Shown: one piece after another, positions 1 to 9,085 of the stretch | How positions within the stretch are numbered: position 1 is the first letter of the stretch | How the letters are laid out: every line of letters starts with the position of its first letter | From: Flavobacteriaceae bacterium | GTDB taxonomy: Bacteria > Bacteroidota > Bacteroidia > Flavobacteriales > Flavobacteriaceae | Reading direction: 5' to 3' | Assembly: GCA_029243165.1 (NCBI GenBank) | Contig: JAQWSN010000007.1 | Location: 62,001 to 126,000, forward strand | DNA: 64,000 bases | Notes under the pieces: generated by a model | The model's database searches: none | The model's input: only the letters and a program-made list of their open reading frames with translations | What the model was told of the DNA's origin: nothing | Made by a program: the position numbers and the translations under genes

Positions 1-263
1 CCAACCAACGATTGATGGGTGTCTGAACCATGCACTACGGCTTCATATTGAGCTAGACCCAAATATCCCAAACAGCGAGAAGCAAAAGTGGGTGAGTTTG
101 CGGGAGTATTTTTAGTTACAAATAATGTCATTTCAGCCCATTGAGCGGCTACCTCATGCTCTGGAATTTCTTCCGGCAATGAATCACAACTAAAAAGTAC
201 GAATCCAAGGGTCAGACTCATAACCAGTTTTAAAAAATAGGAAATGAGAAATTTAGTTTTCAT
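1..263 (-). CDS. Vanadium-dependent haloperoxidase / PAP2-type lipoprotein, N-terminal fragment
   Basis: The reading frame opens with ATG at 263 and runs off the left edge, so only about 87 N-terminal residues are visible. They begin with a lipoprotein signal (hydrophobic stretch ending LFSC, Cys26). A segment follows with PANSPTFASRCLGYLGLAQY and then YEAVVHGSD. From memory, this resembles the conserved N-terminal region of Bacteroidota vanadium-dependent haloperoxidase/PAP2 proteins that sit beside SusCD and VCBS genes. The metal-binding PAP2 motifs would lie beyond the edge and cannot be checked. The start overlaps the 3' end of the upstream VCBS gene by 11 bp, so translation is probably coupled and the gene is the last visible member of the SusC-SusD-VCBS operon. 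The family call rests on a short N-terminal match plus context. Confidence 0.65.
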   Translation of the reverse strand, partial: MKTKFLISYFLKLVMSLTLGFVLFSCDSLPEEIPEHEVAAQWAEMTLFVTKNTPANSPTFASRCLGYLGLAQYEAVVHGSDTHQSLV

Positions 264-3200
264 CGGAATTGCGTTTGTAAATACTCAGTGCTTCATCCGA
301 TTTACCGATGTAAAGTAAGGAATCAATTGCTACAACAGCACTGACATCTCCCTGTACTCTTAGTCCTGTTTTTGCTGCTTTACTTTCACGGAAAGTGCCA
401 TCCCCATTTCCAAACAATAGGGTTCCGAAATTGGCATCGTTTTGTCCTATTTTTAAAGCATTTTTGGATCGATTTCCAAAAAGTAATAAATCTTGATTTC
501 CGTCTGAGTCCAAATCTAAAGGAACAATACTTTTAAGCGGACTCCATTGCGCAATATCAGGTAGTGTTTTAACGCGATATCCTTCTTCTGAAGTCAGCAA
601 AACTAGCGACTCTAGTTGACTTGCTTTCCATTTTTGTGTTTGAGTTGTTTGAAGCTCTTTGAGTAATTGATCCATGTCTGTTTCTGCATAGGATTGGTAG
701 GAAGGGTAGGTTGATTTCAGTTTGACCAATTGTGCCAACAGTTCGTCTCGTGTTGCTAAAGGATAAGGCTTCCCTTGAATGTAATAGGATATCAAAGGGT
801 CAATAGAACCGTTTTGATCAAAATCATCGAAATGAATTTCAATGGGAGATGTAGTAGTGGCATTAAATACGTTGTTTATGCCTTCATTACCCACTACAAT
901 ATCAAGTTTTCCATCGTTGTTCAAATCGGTTGCAATCAAGGTATTCCACCATCCTTCCTTGGTTTTGTCGTCCAAAAAGAAATTGGATTGTTTTTCCAGA
1001 CTTCCTTTATTGTTTAAAAAAACCGTGATGGGCATCCATTCTCCAACCACAATGAGGTCTTCGTCCCCGTCCTGATCCAAATCCATCCAAAGTGCATCTC
1101 GAATAATCCCTTCTAGATTGTTCAAAATTTCTTGTTGAGTTTCATCTGGGGTTAAGTTTCCTTTACCGTCGTTTATGAGTAATTTGTTAGCGTAGCGCTT
1201 AGGATAACTTCCAGGTACAATACTCCCCGCTGTAAAAATATCAGGGTATCCGTCTTTGTTTAAATCACTAACAGCAACTGCTGCGGTTCCTTCTGCTGCA
1301 AAGGGTGTTTTTTGTCTTTTACTCTTTAAGGTTCCCATTCCATTATTGAGAAAAACTTGGTCTACCAATTCGTTACTATTGTCTTTCAAATTATGGTAAC
1401 CTGCATTTGCCCTAAATAAATCAAGATCACCGTCTGAATCCAAATCTACTAGAGCAAGATCACTTACCACAGTGTTAAGATTTTGTTCAAACGCAGGAAT
1501 CTTCTTTTGAGAAAAGCCTTTTGTAGTATTTTGTATCCAAACTTGGGTAGGCTGTCCCTGTCCTCCTCCAATGATCAAATCGTCATTTCCATCACCGTTT
1601 AGATCTCCTTTAATTAATGGCGGACCTTGGTAGGAGGGTTGAAAATGAAGAAGTTTTTGACGATCGAAATCTAATACGTTTTTTACTTGATGACGATAAC
1701 CCAGGCTATTTTTCTGTTGGAGAAACCAAGTTTTTGAGTTTTCTTTTTGTATTGCACTGGACTTGATCTCGCTTTGATCGATCAGAAGTTGCTGATTGAC
1801 CGCAATCTTACGTTTTGTAGAACTACTTCCGTCCGGCCATTGCACTTCAATAGAATCGATTTGCTTTACTTTTCCCAGACCAAAATGTAATAGGGATCCC
1901 ACTGATGAAAGATATCCTCGAGTAGTAAAATGCTCTTTGGTTTGCATAAATCCGTCAGCGTGTACTGTGATTTTGGTTCCTAGTGACTGAATGTTTTTCT
2001 TGTTTCCTTTGAGTTGAATTTGAATGTAATTATGGGTTTCGTTTGAATTGTTTCGATAAATCCCAACAGGAACATTAATGTTATTGACCACCAAATCCAA
2101 GTCACCGTCATTGTCTAGGTCACCGTAGGCAGCGCCGTTGCTATTGGTGAAATCTTTAAGTCCCCAAGCTTCAGTTACGTTTTTAAATCGTTTTCCATTT
2201 AGATTTTCATAAATGTAGTTTGAAACATTTGAAGCAGGCATGTTGTTGATGATTTCTAAAACATCCTCTCTTTTAAGGTTGGATTTTTTTTCACCAATAA
2301 AGGTTTCCATAAAATTTAGAAAATCCCGATTGGTGTAGTCTCTCTTGTATCCGTTACTTACAAATAGATCTTGCCAGCCGTCGTTATTGTAATCAGCGAA
2401 AAGGGCAGACCAGCTCCAATCGGTATTTGAGATCCCCATTTGTTGTCCTACCTCACTAAATGTTCCATTTCCGTTGTTGAGTTGTAACATATTTCGCATG
2501 TACTGGTAATGGAATCCGCTTTTAAGATTAAGATTAAAGAGGTTGTAATTGTCTGGTGCTTGAAGTAGCTTTTGTCTTTTGTTGTCTTCTGGGAGCATGT
2601 CAAGAGTGAGCAGATCGATCCATCCGTCATTGTTGATGTCCCCACTATCACTACCCATGGAAAAATGACTGGTGTGCGGGATACTTTCAGCCAGCATGTT
2701 GTCAAAATTTCCTTCTTTGTTATTGATGTAAAGATAATCTGGGATGGTGTAATCGTTACTCACATAAAAATCCGTCCAGCCGTCGTTGTTAAAATCAGAT
2801 AATGCAATTCCTAAACCATAAGATAAGCTAGAACCATTGATGTTTGTCTCTGGAGTGATGTCATAAAAGTACCGATCCTTTTGTTCGTAGAGGCGCAAAC
2901 CTGTCATGGGCTGATCTTCTTTCAGTAATACTTTAGTTTTTGGAACTCCAAGTACAGGAAGTGATTTCGGATTGTGATTCAGTAGTAGCATATCCAAATC
3001 ACCGTCGCGGTCGTAATCAAAAAAGTAACCTTGGTTGCTGTAAGCCGGGCTGTTAAGTCCAAACAAACCTGCAACCTCAGAGAAAAGAGGAATACCCTCT
3101 TCATTATTTCCCATATTGAGAAAAAGTTGATTTTTTCGTTGTTCTTCTTTAAGCATACCCGAATAACAAACGTAGAGATCCATACGTTCATCTCCATTGA

Positions 3201-3564
3201 TGTCTACGGCTGTTACCCCTGTTTTCCAGGGTCCCTTTCTTCCATGAGTTATAGAAATCTCACTGACATCTTCAAACTCAAAGTCTCCTCGATTGAGATA
3301 CATTTTGTTTTCTTCCATATTGGAAGTAAGGTAGATATCAAGTTTTTTGTCGCCATTAAAGTCGGCTAGGGCCACACCACCACCATTGTAGAAGTATTCA
3401 TAAAGCAATACGTTGGTGTTGGGTCCTTCAGTAAGGTTATTTTGAAAGTAGATATTAGTTTCCTCTGGAGGAAGCGTTGTAAATTGAGTTCCAAATTCCG
3501 CTTCGGAGCTACACCCCAAAAGGAGGATTAAAGTTAGAATTGCATAGCCTACTTTCGACATCAT
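253..3564 (-). CDS. VCBS/FG-GAP repeat lipoprotein with ASPIC/UnbV domain (CRTAC1-like)
   Basis: A surface or periplasmic repeat protein of about 1103 residues. It starts with a lipoprotein signal (LILLLGC, then SSEAE). Many FG-GAP/VCBS blades follow with calcium-binding-like Asp/Asn loops, such as DFNGDKKLDIYL, DINGDERMDLYV, DLDNDGDLDLVV and DLNNDGKLDIVV, which suggest one or two beta-propellers. An ASPIC/UnbV segment lies near residues 515-600 (GTKITVHADGF, HFGLGKV, VQWPDGS). Proteins of this type commonly accompany SusCD pairs in Bacteroidota; a substrate-binding or adhesive role is inferred. The first possible start is a TTG at 3567, but ATG at 3564 (or 3561) directly precedes the signal peptide and is preferred. 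It lies downstream of susD across a 107-bp gap holding a hairpin, and it overlaps the next gene. Confidence 0.88.
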   Translation of the reverse strand: MMSKVGYAILTLILLLGCSSEAEFGTQFTTLPPEETNIYFQNNLTEGPNTNVLLYEYFYNGGGVALADFNGDKKLDIYLTSNMEENKMYLNRGDFEFEDVSEISITHGRKGPWKTGVTAVDINGDERMDLYVCYSGMLKEEQRKNQLFLNMGNNEEGIPLFSEVAGLFGLNSPAYSNQGYFFDYDRDGDLDMLLLNHNPKSLPVLGVPKTKVLLKEDQPMTGLRLYEQKDRYFYDITPETNINGSSLSYGLGIALSDFNNDGWTDFYVSNDYTIPDYLYINNKEGNFDNMLAESIPHTSHFSMGSDSGDINNDGWIDLLTLDMLPEDNKRQKLLQAPDNYNLFNLNLKSGFHYQYMRNMLQLNNGNGTFSEVGQQMGISNTDWSWSALFADYNNDGWQDLFVSNGYKRDYTNRDFLNFMETFIGEKKSNLKREDVLEIINNMPASNVSNYIYENLNGKRFKNVTEAWGLKDFTNSNGAAYGDLDNDGDLDLVVNNINVPVGIYRNNSNETHNYIQIQLKGNKKNIQSLGTKITVHADGFMQTKEHFTTRGYLSSVGSLLHFGLGKVKQIDSIEVQWPDGSSSTKRKIAVNQQLLIDQSEIKSSAIQKENSKTWFLQQKNSLGYRHQVKNVLDFDRQKLLHFQPSYQGPPLIKGDLNGDGNDDLIIGGGQGQPTQVWIQNTTKGFSQKKIPAFEQNLNTVVSDLALVDLDSDGDLDLFRANAGYHNLKDNSNELVDQVFLNNGMGTLKSKRQKTPFAAEGTAAVAVSDLNKDGYPDIFTAGSIVPGSYPKRYANKLLINDGKGNLTPDETQQEILNNLEGIIRDALWMDLDQDGDEDLIVVGEWMPITVFLNNKGSLEKQSNFFLDDKTKEGWWNTLIATDLNNDGKLDIVVGNEGINNVFNATTTSPIEIHFDDFDQNGSIDPLISYYIQGKPYPLATRDELLAQLVKLKSTYPSYQSYAETDMDQLLKELQTTQTQKWKASQLESLVLLTSEEGYRVKTLPDIAQWSPLKSIVPLDLDSDGNQDLLLFGNRSKNALKIGQNDANFGTLLFGNGDGTFRESKAAKTGLRVQGDVSAVVAIDSLLYIGKSDEALSIYKRNSDEN

Positions 3565-3611
3565 CAAGGGCTTGTTTTTTTATTAGCAGTTGTTAGGATA
3601 TTTTTTAAACC

Positions 3612-3645
3612 AAAAAACATATCCCCTTTTGCAAGAGGATATGTT
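3612..3645 (-). terminator. Hairpin with U-run between susD and the VCBS gene
   Basis: Arms AACATATCC (3616-3624) and GGATATGTT (3637-3645) pair perfectly over 9 bp and enclose a short CTT/AAG extension. Read on the minus strand, the hairpin is followed by six T's (A's at 3612-3617 on the plus strand). It sits just after the susD stop and before the VCBS start, so it would reduce or end SusCD transcription before the downstream genes. Confidence 0.65.
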
Positions 3646-3671
3646 CATGGTTATGAATAATTGAAAATTAT

Positions 3672-5537
3672 TTAGTACCCTGGATTCTGAACTAAAAGAT
3701 CATTTTTGTTCATTTCGTCTCTTCCAATAGGACGATAGTACATTTTGTCTTTCCAAGTTCTGTTCTCAATTGAGGTGTCACCCTGTACGTCATAAGTGTA
3801 GTCATACACTGCCTTGTCGTGACGATAAGGAACATGAGGACTCTTACCTGCTTTGAGTTTGGCAGTAATATTGATTACTTTAACGCCTCTACCCAATGTT
3901 TCTGACGCGATTAACCATCTTCTAGCATCGTGATAACGGTGCTCTTCAAAGGCTAATTCAACACGTCTTTCATTGATGTACTTAGCAAGTAACGCACCCC
4001 CTGTTTCAGTAACTGCTGGCATACCTACTCTAAAACGAGTTTTATTCATCCAGTTTCTAGCTTCTTCTTCTTGACCAAGGTTGATACTTGCTTCAACGTA
4101 GTTTAATACAACTTCAGCGTATCTGATAAATGGCCAAGGAATAACTTGGTGGCTGGTCAGATTCTCTTTGATTGAAGGGTCTGGATCGATCCACTTACGT
4201 AAATTGTAGTGAGTTCTACTTCCGTTCCAGTTTTCAATGGGAGATTCTCTAGTATCCACTCCGTTAATAAGTCCACCGCTACCGTCATCGTAATATCCTG
4301 TTTGGATTTCATCATAAGGATCGATAGAAACTACATCAGACGGTCTTGGCTTCCACTTCGCACCATCATACAATACATGTACGTAGAGTCTTGGATCACG
4401 ATCTGCATAAGGATCTGCCTTGTGCGTAGCATTTGTCCAGTCAAACTTTGAACCGTCCATAAGTTCATAGTCATCAACCATTTGCTGGATAGGAGGGTTT
4501 CCACTCCAGTTGTGGTATCCGTTAGGACCGTTATTCACTCCAAAGTGAGTTCCACCTAAAGGCCAGTTATCTTCTGGTTTGTAATCTGAAGATAGTGTTC
4601 TCATAAAAATGAGTTCTGAAGCTGCTGCTGCATCGGCAACGGAACTTTTACCTCCCATTGCAATGGCTAAAGCATTTGCTTTACCTTCCTCGTATGCTAC
4701 TGGAGCAGTCAAGTCAGTTTTGTAACCTGAAGTCATATCCAATACGGCTTTGGCAGCTTGTTGAGCTGCTTGCCAACGGGCTTGCTGACCTCCACTGTAT
4801 GCATGAAGCGCTGTTCCATAACCTGAAGGTGCTTTAGAAGACTCGTGCAAATCACTAGCCGCATACAAAAGGACTCTTGATTTTAAAGCCATTGCAGCGA
4901 TCTTACTCGCTCTACCTTGAGCCAGAGATTTACCATTCAATAAAGAAGCGGCTTTGTCTAAATCAGCAACAATAAAGTTTACTGTTTCTTCAAAAGTATT
5001 TCTAGCGATAGAAAGTTCATCTTCAAGTGTGTAAGGTTTATCGATAAGAGGAACTCCTCCGTAGAATCTCATCAATTGCTGATAGTAATACGCTCGTAAA
5101 AAGTGAGCTTCTCCCATCAATTGATCCTTCATAGTTTGACTGTCAAACGTAGCTTCAGGTAAATTGCTGATTGCTAAGTTTGCTTGACGTATCGCAGAGT
5201 ACATATTTCTCCAAGAGTATGTTCCACTAGTCCAAGCCAAGTTAGAAGGGGATTCAGATCCTTCATTAAACGTATTTATGTTTCTCCCTGCGTGGGTAAA
5301 TAGCGCTTCGTCTGTGATTACGGCTTGCATTTGTTCTTCAAATCCACCGAATCCCAGATAGGAATAAATACTAAAAACAAACGCTTCAGACAGCGTCGCA
5401 TCACTCCATGTCGCCGAACTGGATATTTTATCCAACGGCGTCGTATCCAAAAAATCATCATTGCAAGCGTAGAATAGTATTGAAACCACAACTAAGCTTG
5501 TTGCCATTACTGTTTTCATTTTACTAATTGTTCTCAT
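3672..5537 (-). CDS. RagB/SusD family outer-membrane nutrient-binding lipoprotein
   Basis: The surface lipoprotein partner of the SusC transporter encoded just upstream; it caps the barrel and captures substrate. It is 621 residues long, normal for large SusD proteins. The signal peptide ends SILFYAC, giving a lipidated Cys followed by NDDFLDTTPLD, the usual SusD opening. The N-terminal TPR-like region contains GEAHFLRAYYYQQLMRFYGG with VPL after it, a hallmark of the family. The C-terminal part has YAEVVLNYVEA, INERRVELAFEEHRYHDARR and a closing NPGY, also typical. ATG at 5537 or ATG at 5519 (MKTV) could start it; the latter gives a more ordinary signal peptide. The gap from susC is 19 bp, so they are cotranscribed. 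Substrate cannot be read from the sequence, and no polysaccharide-degrading enzyme is adjacent. Confidence 0.95.
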   Translation of the reverse strand: MRTISKMKTVMATSLVVVSILFYACNDDFLDTTPLDKISSSATWSDATLSEAFVFSIYSYLGFGGFEEQMQAVITDEALFTHAGRNINTFNEGSESPSNLAWTSGTYSWRNMYSAIRQANLAISNLPEATFDSQTMKDQLMGEAHFLRAYYYQQLMRFYGGVPLIDKPYTLEDELSIARNTFEETVNFIVADLDKAASLLNGKSLAQGRASKIAAMALKSRVLLYAASDLHESSKAPSGYGTALHAYSGGQQARWQAAQQAAKAVLDMTSGYKTDLTAPVAYEEGKANALAIAMGGKSSVADAAAASELIFMRTLSSDYKPEDNWPLGGTHFGVNNGPNGYHNWSGNPPIQQMVDDYELMDGSKFDWTNATHKADPYADRDPRLYVHVLYDGAKWKPRPSDVVSIDPYDEIQTGYYDDGSGGLINGVDTRESPIENWNGSRTHYNLRKWIDPDPSIKENLTSHQVIPWPFIRYAEVVLNYVEASINLGQEEEARNWMNKTRFRVGMPAVTETGGALLAKYINERRVELAFEEHRYHDARRWLIASETLGRGVKVINITAKLKAGKSPHVPYRHDKAVYDYTYDVQGDTSIENRTWKDKMYYRPIGRDEMNKNDLLVQNPGY

Positions 5538-5556
5538 TTGTTAATTATTAATTATT

Positions 5557-8500
5557 CTAAAAGTTCACTCTAATACCCAAATTCCAAACTTTAGAAAGTG
5601 GATATGTTCTATTTGCTACTTCAGGATCTGTCATGTCAAACTCAGTAAAAGTTAAAAGGTTTAACCCACTGGCAAACAGACGTAGGTTTGAAATAAACCC
5701 TTGCTGTCCTAAAGCACTCTGAGGTAAATTGTACCCCAATTCAATATTTTTCAATCTTAAATAATCGGTAGAACCGTAGTTGTAGGTATTGTTTCCATAC
5801 CCACCACCTGTGTACCAAGTGTCTCCTCTCGAAGCCAATCTAGGATGTACTCTACTCGGATTATCGATACTCCAACGATTGTCATGCTGGTATTTGTAGA
5901 AGTTACCCCAATCTCCAAATTCACCATTAAAAAGGTAAGATAATCCACCTGCGGATCCTTGGAATAGTAAGGATAGATCAAAGTTTTTGTAACTCATGTC
6001 TAAAGTAATACCGTATTGTAAGGTGGGTGTAAAACTCTTTTCTTGGCGCACCTGATCGTCACCATCAATTATACCGTTACCGTCATAATCAACCAATCGA
6101 AGATCTCCAGGCTTTAATTGCGGAGTAACTTGGCTGTAATCTATTGAGTTGGCATCAATCTCACTTTGGTCGAAGAATACCCCATCTGTTTCGTACAATA
6201 AGTACGCGCCGAGTGGTTTACCTTCTTGAAGCTGGTATTGTGGAGCTCCAGAAACTTCGTCAATAAAGTCAATTTGGTTTCTAGAATATCCACCATTTAC
6301 ACCAATTGTGTAGCGGAATGCTTCTGGATTAGAATAGTTCGCATCTCCACCGTCGTAAGAAACTGAAAATTCGTAACCTGTATTACTCATACTACCAAAG
6401 TTTGTTGGAGGAAGCAAGCTTGCAATTCCAGAAGAATCAGGAGTACTCCCTTGCTGTTGAATCAAGATTCGATCTCTTTGGTTGTTAAACCATTCAAGAG
6501 TTAAGTTAACTCGATTAAACAATTTGGTATCCAAACCAATGTTCGTGTTTCTTGCAACCTCCCAAGTAAAGTTTGGGTTGGGTAGTACAGTTTCATACAA
6601 AGTCTTGACAACGTTGCTGTCGATTGGATATTCTCCAAAACCGAACGTAGACAAGAAAGCATATTCTTGTAATTGGTTGTTGTAGAATACTTGATCGTTT
6701 CCTAATTCACCATAAGAAGCTCTTAATTTCAGATAAGAAATGTCTTCGACGTCAAACCAAGATTCATTTCCGATGTTCCAACCTACTAACACTCCTGGGA
6801 AGTTACCGTATCGACCCACTTCTGGGAAGATGTAAGATCCGTCACGTCTGAACAGTAATTCAACAAGGTAAGTATCTTTGAAGTTGTACTTTAAACTACC
6901 GTAGTATCCTAGACGTGTTCTGTCATAAGCTGATCCTCCCGTATTTTGATCTGCAGTACCTCCAGCAAACAACTGGTCAATAGCAGGGGAGATGTAATTT
7001 CTTCTAAATGCAAAGAAGTTAGACCCAGTAAATTGTTCTCTGGTAACCCCTGCAAATAGTTCAAAGTCATGATTTTCCCCGAGGGTAATGTTGTATTTTA
7101 ACTGACCGGAAAGGTTGGTGTTCAATACAGAATTCGAAGACTCTGTTAATCGTGCATCTGTAAATGGAGAACGCACGTTTGCAGTTAAGCCTGCTGAACT
7201 CTGATCAACTCCATTCCAACTGTAAAGTTTCCATGGTGTCTGCCAAAGTTTTGCAGTTTCTCTGTTTACGTCAACAGAACCGTTAATGATCAACTCCAAT
7301 CCATCAATCCAAGGGTTGGTAATGTTCATCCCTCCGTTGATTTGGATGTAATCTTTTGGATTTTTTCGATAACCGGTGTCTCCTGTTGTAACAGTCACAG
7401 GATTTTCACCGTTTTCAATATCTGGTCCTGGCTCACCTGATGGCCAAAATGCATTTTCTGTGGGTCTACCACGCTGTAACATTCTAAAGATCGCTCCAGC
7501 TCCAACGGTTGGTGCATTTCGATCTTCTCTACGTGTCATTAAACCTACATTCATTCTGATGTAATCGTTTACTTCTGCATCCAAATTCATACGAAGGTTG
7601 TATTGGTTGTAGTAAGTAGCTGAACGTTCGTAAATAGCATCTTGGAAAACATAACCCAATGAAGTAAAATAGCGCACTTTATCGGTTCCACCAGAAAGTG
7701 AAAGATTGTGTCTTTGTTGTGGTGCCCAATCTTTAAAAGTATCTCCATACCAATCGGTATTTGGGTACCTCCATGGGTCGTTACCGCTAAGGTAGCCAGC
7801 AACTGCTTCAGGACTGTAGTTTGCACTTAGAGATGAAACTCCATCTGTTGGAGAATCATAAACTCCTGAAGACTGCATGCTAGACAAAGCATTACCCCAC
7901 TCATTTACTGGAATGTTATTGTAAATAGGAAGCTCGTTCATAATATTCGCATACTCATAAGAGCTCGACATTTTAGGAAATACTGTAGGTGCAGACCATC
8001 CAGTGTTGAACGAATATTCCATTTTAGTTTTACCGGACTCTCCTCTTCGAGTTGTAACAAGAATTACCCCGTTTGCTGCTCGTGCTCCGTAAATGGCAGA
8101 AGATGCATCTTTAAGGACGGAAATACTTTCAACGTCTTGAGGATTTAACCTTCCGATTCCTCCATCTCTGTCAGGAATACCATCAATAACGACAAGAGGA
8201 CTTGAATTTCCTAGAGTATTGATACCACGAATGTTAATAGAAGCTCCATCGAATCCAGGCTCACCAGATCCCTGAATAACAACAAGACCAGGCAACCTAC
8301 CTGATAAGGAGTTAGAAAGATCGACAGCTGGAGATTTAACTATGCTTTCCCCTTTGATAGCTGCAACTGCTCCTGTAATGGTAGCCTTACGTTGTGTTCC
8401 GTAACCCGTAACAACAACCTCTTCCAATTCATCAGAGCCAGAGGCCAAAACGATATTAAAAGAATCTGAGTTAGCAGCAATTTCTTGTGTTACAAATCCA

Positions 8501-8739
8501 AGGTAAGAAACAACAAGAATGGAATTTTCATCAGTTACAGAAATACTAAAGTTTCCGTCAAAATCGGATGTAGTTCCATTTGTAGTTCCCTTTTCAACGA
8601 TAGTAACTCCTGGTAAAGGACCCGTTTCATCAGAAACAGAACCCGAAATGGATTGCTGAGAGTAAACAGTGCCAAATGCCAAAGCAAATAGCAAAATAAA
8701 AAACCCTCTAGCGTTACGGTTTTGTTTTTTTAATTTCAT
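5557..8739 (-). CDS. SusC/RagA family TonB-dependent outer-membrane transporter
   Basis: A 1060-residue TonB-dependent barrel of the SusC type. In order: a signal peptide (residues 1-28, ending TVYSQ); a carboxypeptidase-D-like domain (about 29-105; ISGSVSDETGPLPGVTI, TTSDFDGNFSI); a TonB-box-like segment EEVVVTGYGTQ; a plug domain (to about 235; LSGRLPGLVVIQGSG, INIRGINTLG, ISVLKDASSAIYGARAANG); then a beta-barrel ending WNLGIRVNF with the usual C-terminal Phe. This is the first gene of the leftward operon and is coupled to susD. The leader is A/T-rich without a recognisable ribosome-binding site, normal for the phylum. Import of an oligomeric or bulky organic substrate into the periplasm is established for the family; the specific substrate is unknown. 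Confidence 0.96.
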   Translation of the reverse strand: MKLKKQNRNARGFFILLFALAFGTVYSQQSISGSVSDETGPLPGVTIVEKGTTNGTTSDFDGNFSISVTDENSILVVSYLGFVTQEIAANSDSFNIVLASGSDELEEVVVTGYGTQRKATITGAVAAIKGESIVKSPAVDLSNSLSGRLPGLVVIQGSGEPGFDGASINIRGINTLGNSSPLVVIDGIPDRDGGIGRLNPQDVESISVLKDASSAIYGARAANGVILVTTRRGESGKTKMEYSFNTGWSAPTVFPKMSSSYEYANIMNELPIYNNIPVNEWGNALSSMQSSGVYDSPTDGVSSLSANYSPEAVAGYLSGNDPWRYPNTDWYGDTFKDWAPQQRHNLSLSGGTDKVRYFTSLGYVFQDAIYERSATYYNQYNLRMNLDAEVNDYIRMNVGLMTRREDRNAPTVGAGAIFRMLQRGRPTENAFWPSGEPGPDIENGENPVTVTTGDTGYRKNPKDYIQINGGMNITNPWIDGLELIINGSVDVNRETAKLWQTPWKLYSWNGVDQSSAGLTANVRSPFTDARLTESSNSVLNTNLSGQLKYNITLGENHDFELFAGVTREQFTGSNFFAFRRNYISPAIDQLFAGGTADQNTGGSAYDRTRLGYYGSLKYNFKDTYLVELLFRRDGSYIFPEVGRYGNFPGVLVGWNIGNESWFDVEDISYLKLRASYGELGNDQVFYNNQLQEYAFLSTFGFGEYPIDSNVVKTLYETVLPNPNFTWEVARNTNIGLDTKLFNRVNLTLEWFNNQRDRILIQQQGSTPDSSGIASLLPPTNFGSMSNTGYEFSVSYDGGDANYSNPEAFRYTIGVNGGYSRNQIDFIDEVSGAPQYQLQEGKPLGAYLLYETDGVFFDQSEIDANSIDYSQVTPQLKPGDLRLVDYDGNGIIDGDDQVRQEKSFTPTLQYGITLDMSYKNFDLSLLFQGSAGGLSYLFNGEFGDWGNFYKYQHDNRWSIDNPSRVHPRLASRGDTWYTGGGYGNNTYNYGSTDYLRLKNIELGYNLPQSALGQQGFISNLRLFASGLNLLTFTEFDMTDPEVANRTYPLSKVWNLGIRVNF

Positions 8740-9085
8740 TTTTTGTTTTGTGTTTAAGTTTAATAATTCAAAAATGGGTATCGGTCATTAAAATCAAAAC
8801 AGCATCATCTTCATCCCAAGTGTTAAATATTTCCTAAACTTAATGAATAATTATTTAAAAATTCATCGTTTTTAACAGATATGTAAAAAAAACCTCGTTT
8901 AATAAGTTTTGTTTAATTTAATTCCTGTTAATAAGTGTTTTTGTTAAACAAAACCATATGTTTAGATTTTTTCATTATTAACTAAACACAACTTTAGGGT
9001 ACTGTATTTGGAATAAGGAATCTTTAAAAAAAAAGAAAATTTGATTCTTTAAAATCAGATCTTTTTTAAATTGTAGTTCAAATTA
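8740..9085. promoter_or_regulatory. Divergent AT-rich intergenic region with inverted and direct GTTTA-type repeats
   Basis: This 346-bp gap separates the leftward SusC operon from the rightward FGE-like operon and must hold both promoters. I see a perfect 11-bp inverted repeat, GTTTTGTTTAA (8906-8916) and TTAAACAAAAC (8944-8954); a 9-bp direct repeat TTAATAAGT (8899-8907 and 8928-8936); and a 7-bp inverted repeat TGTTTAG (8959-8965) and CTAAACA (8982-8988). All share a GTTTA core, suggesting binding sites for a regulator. No perfect TAnnTTTG box with a well-spaced -33 element was found for either side. No ORF or RNA gene is evident in it. Confidence 0.45.

Noticed and set aside
8740-9085. 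Riboswitch or small RNA in the large divergent intergenic region
   Set aside because: No GC-containing stems or known aptamer-like core were seen; the region is AT-rich with short repeats only.
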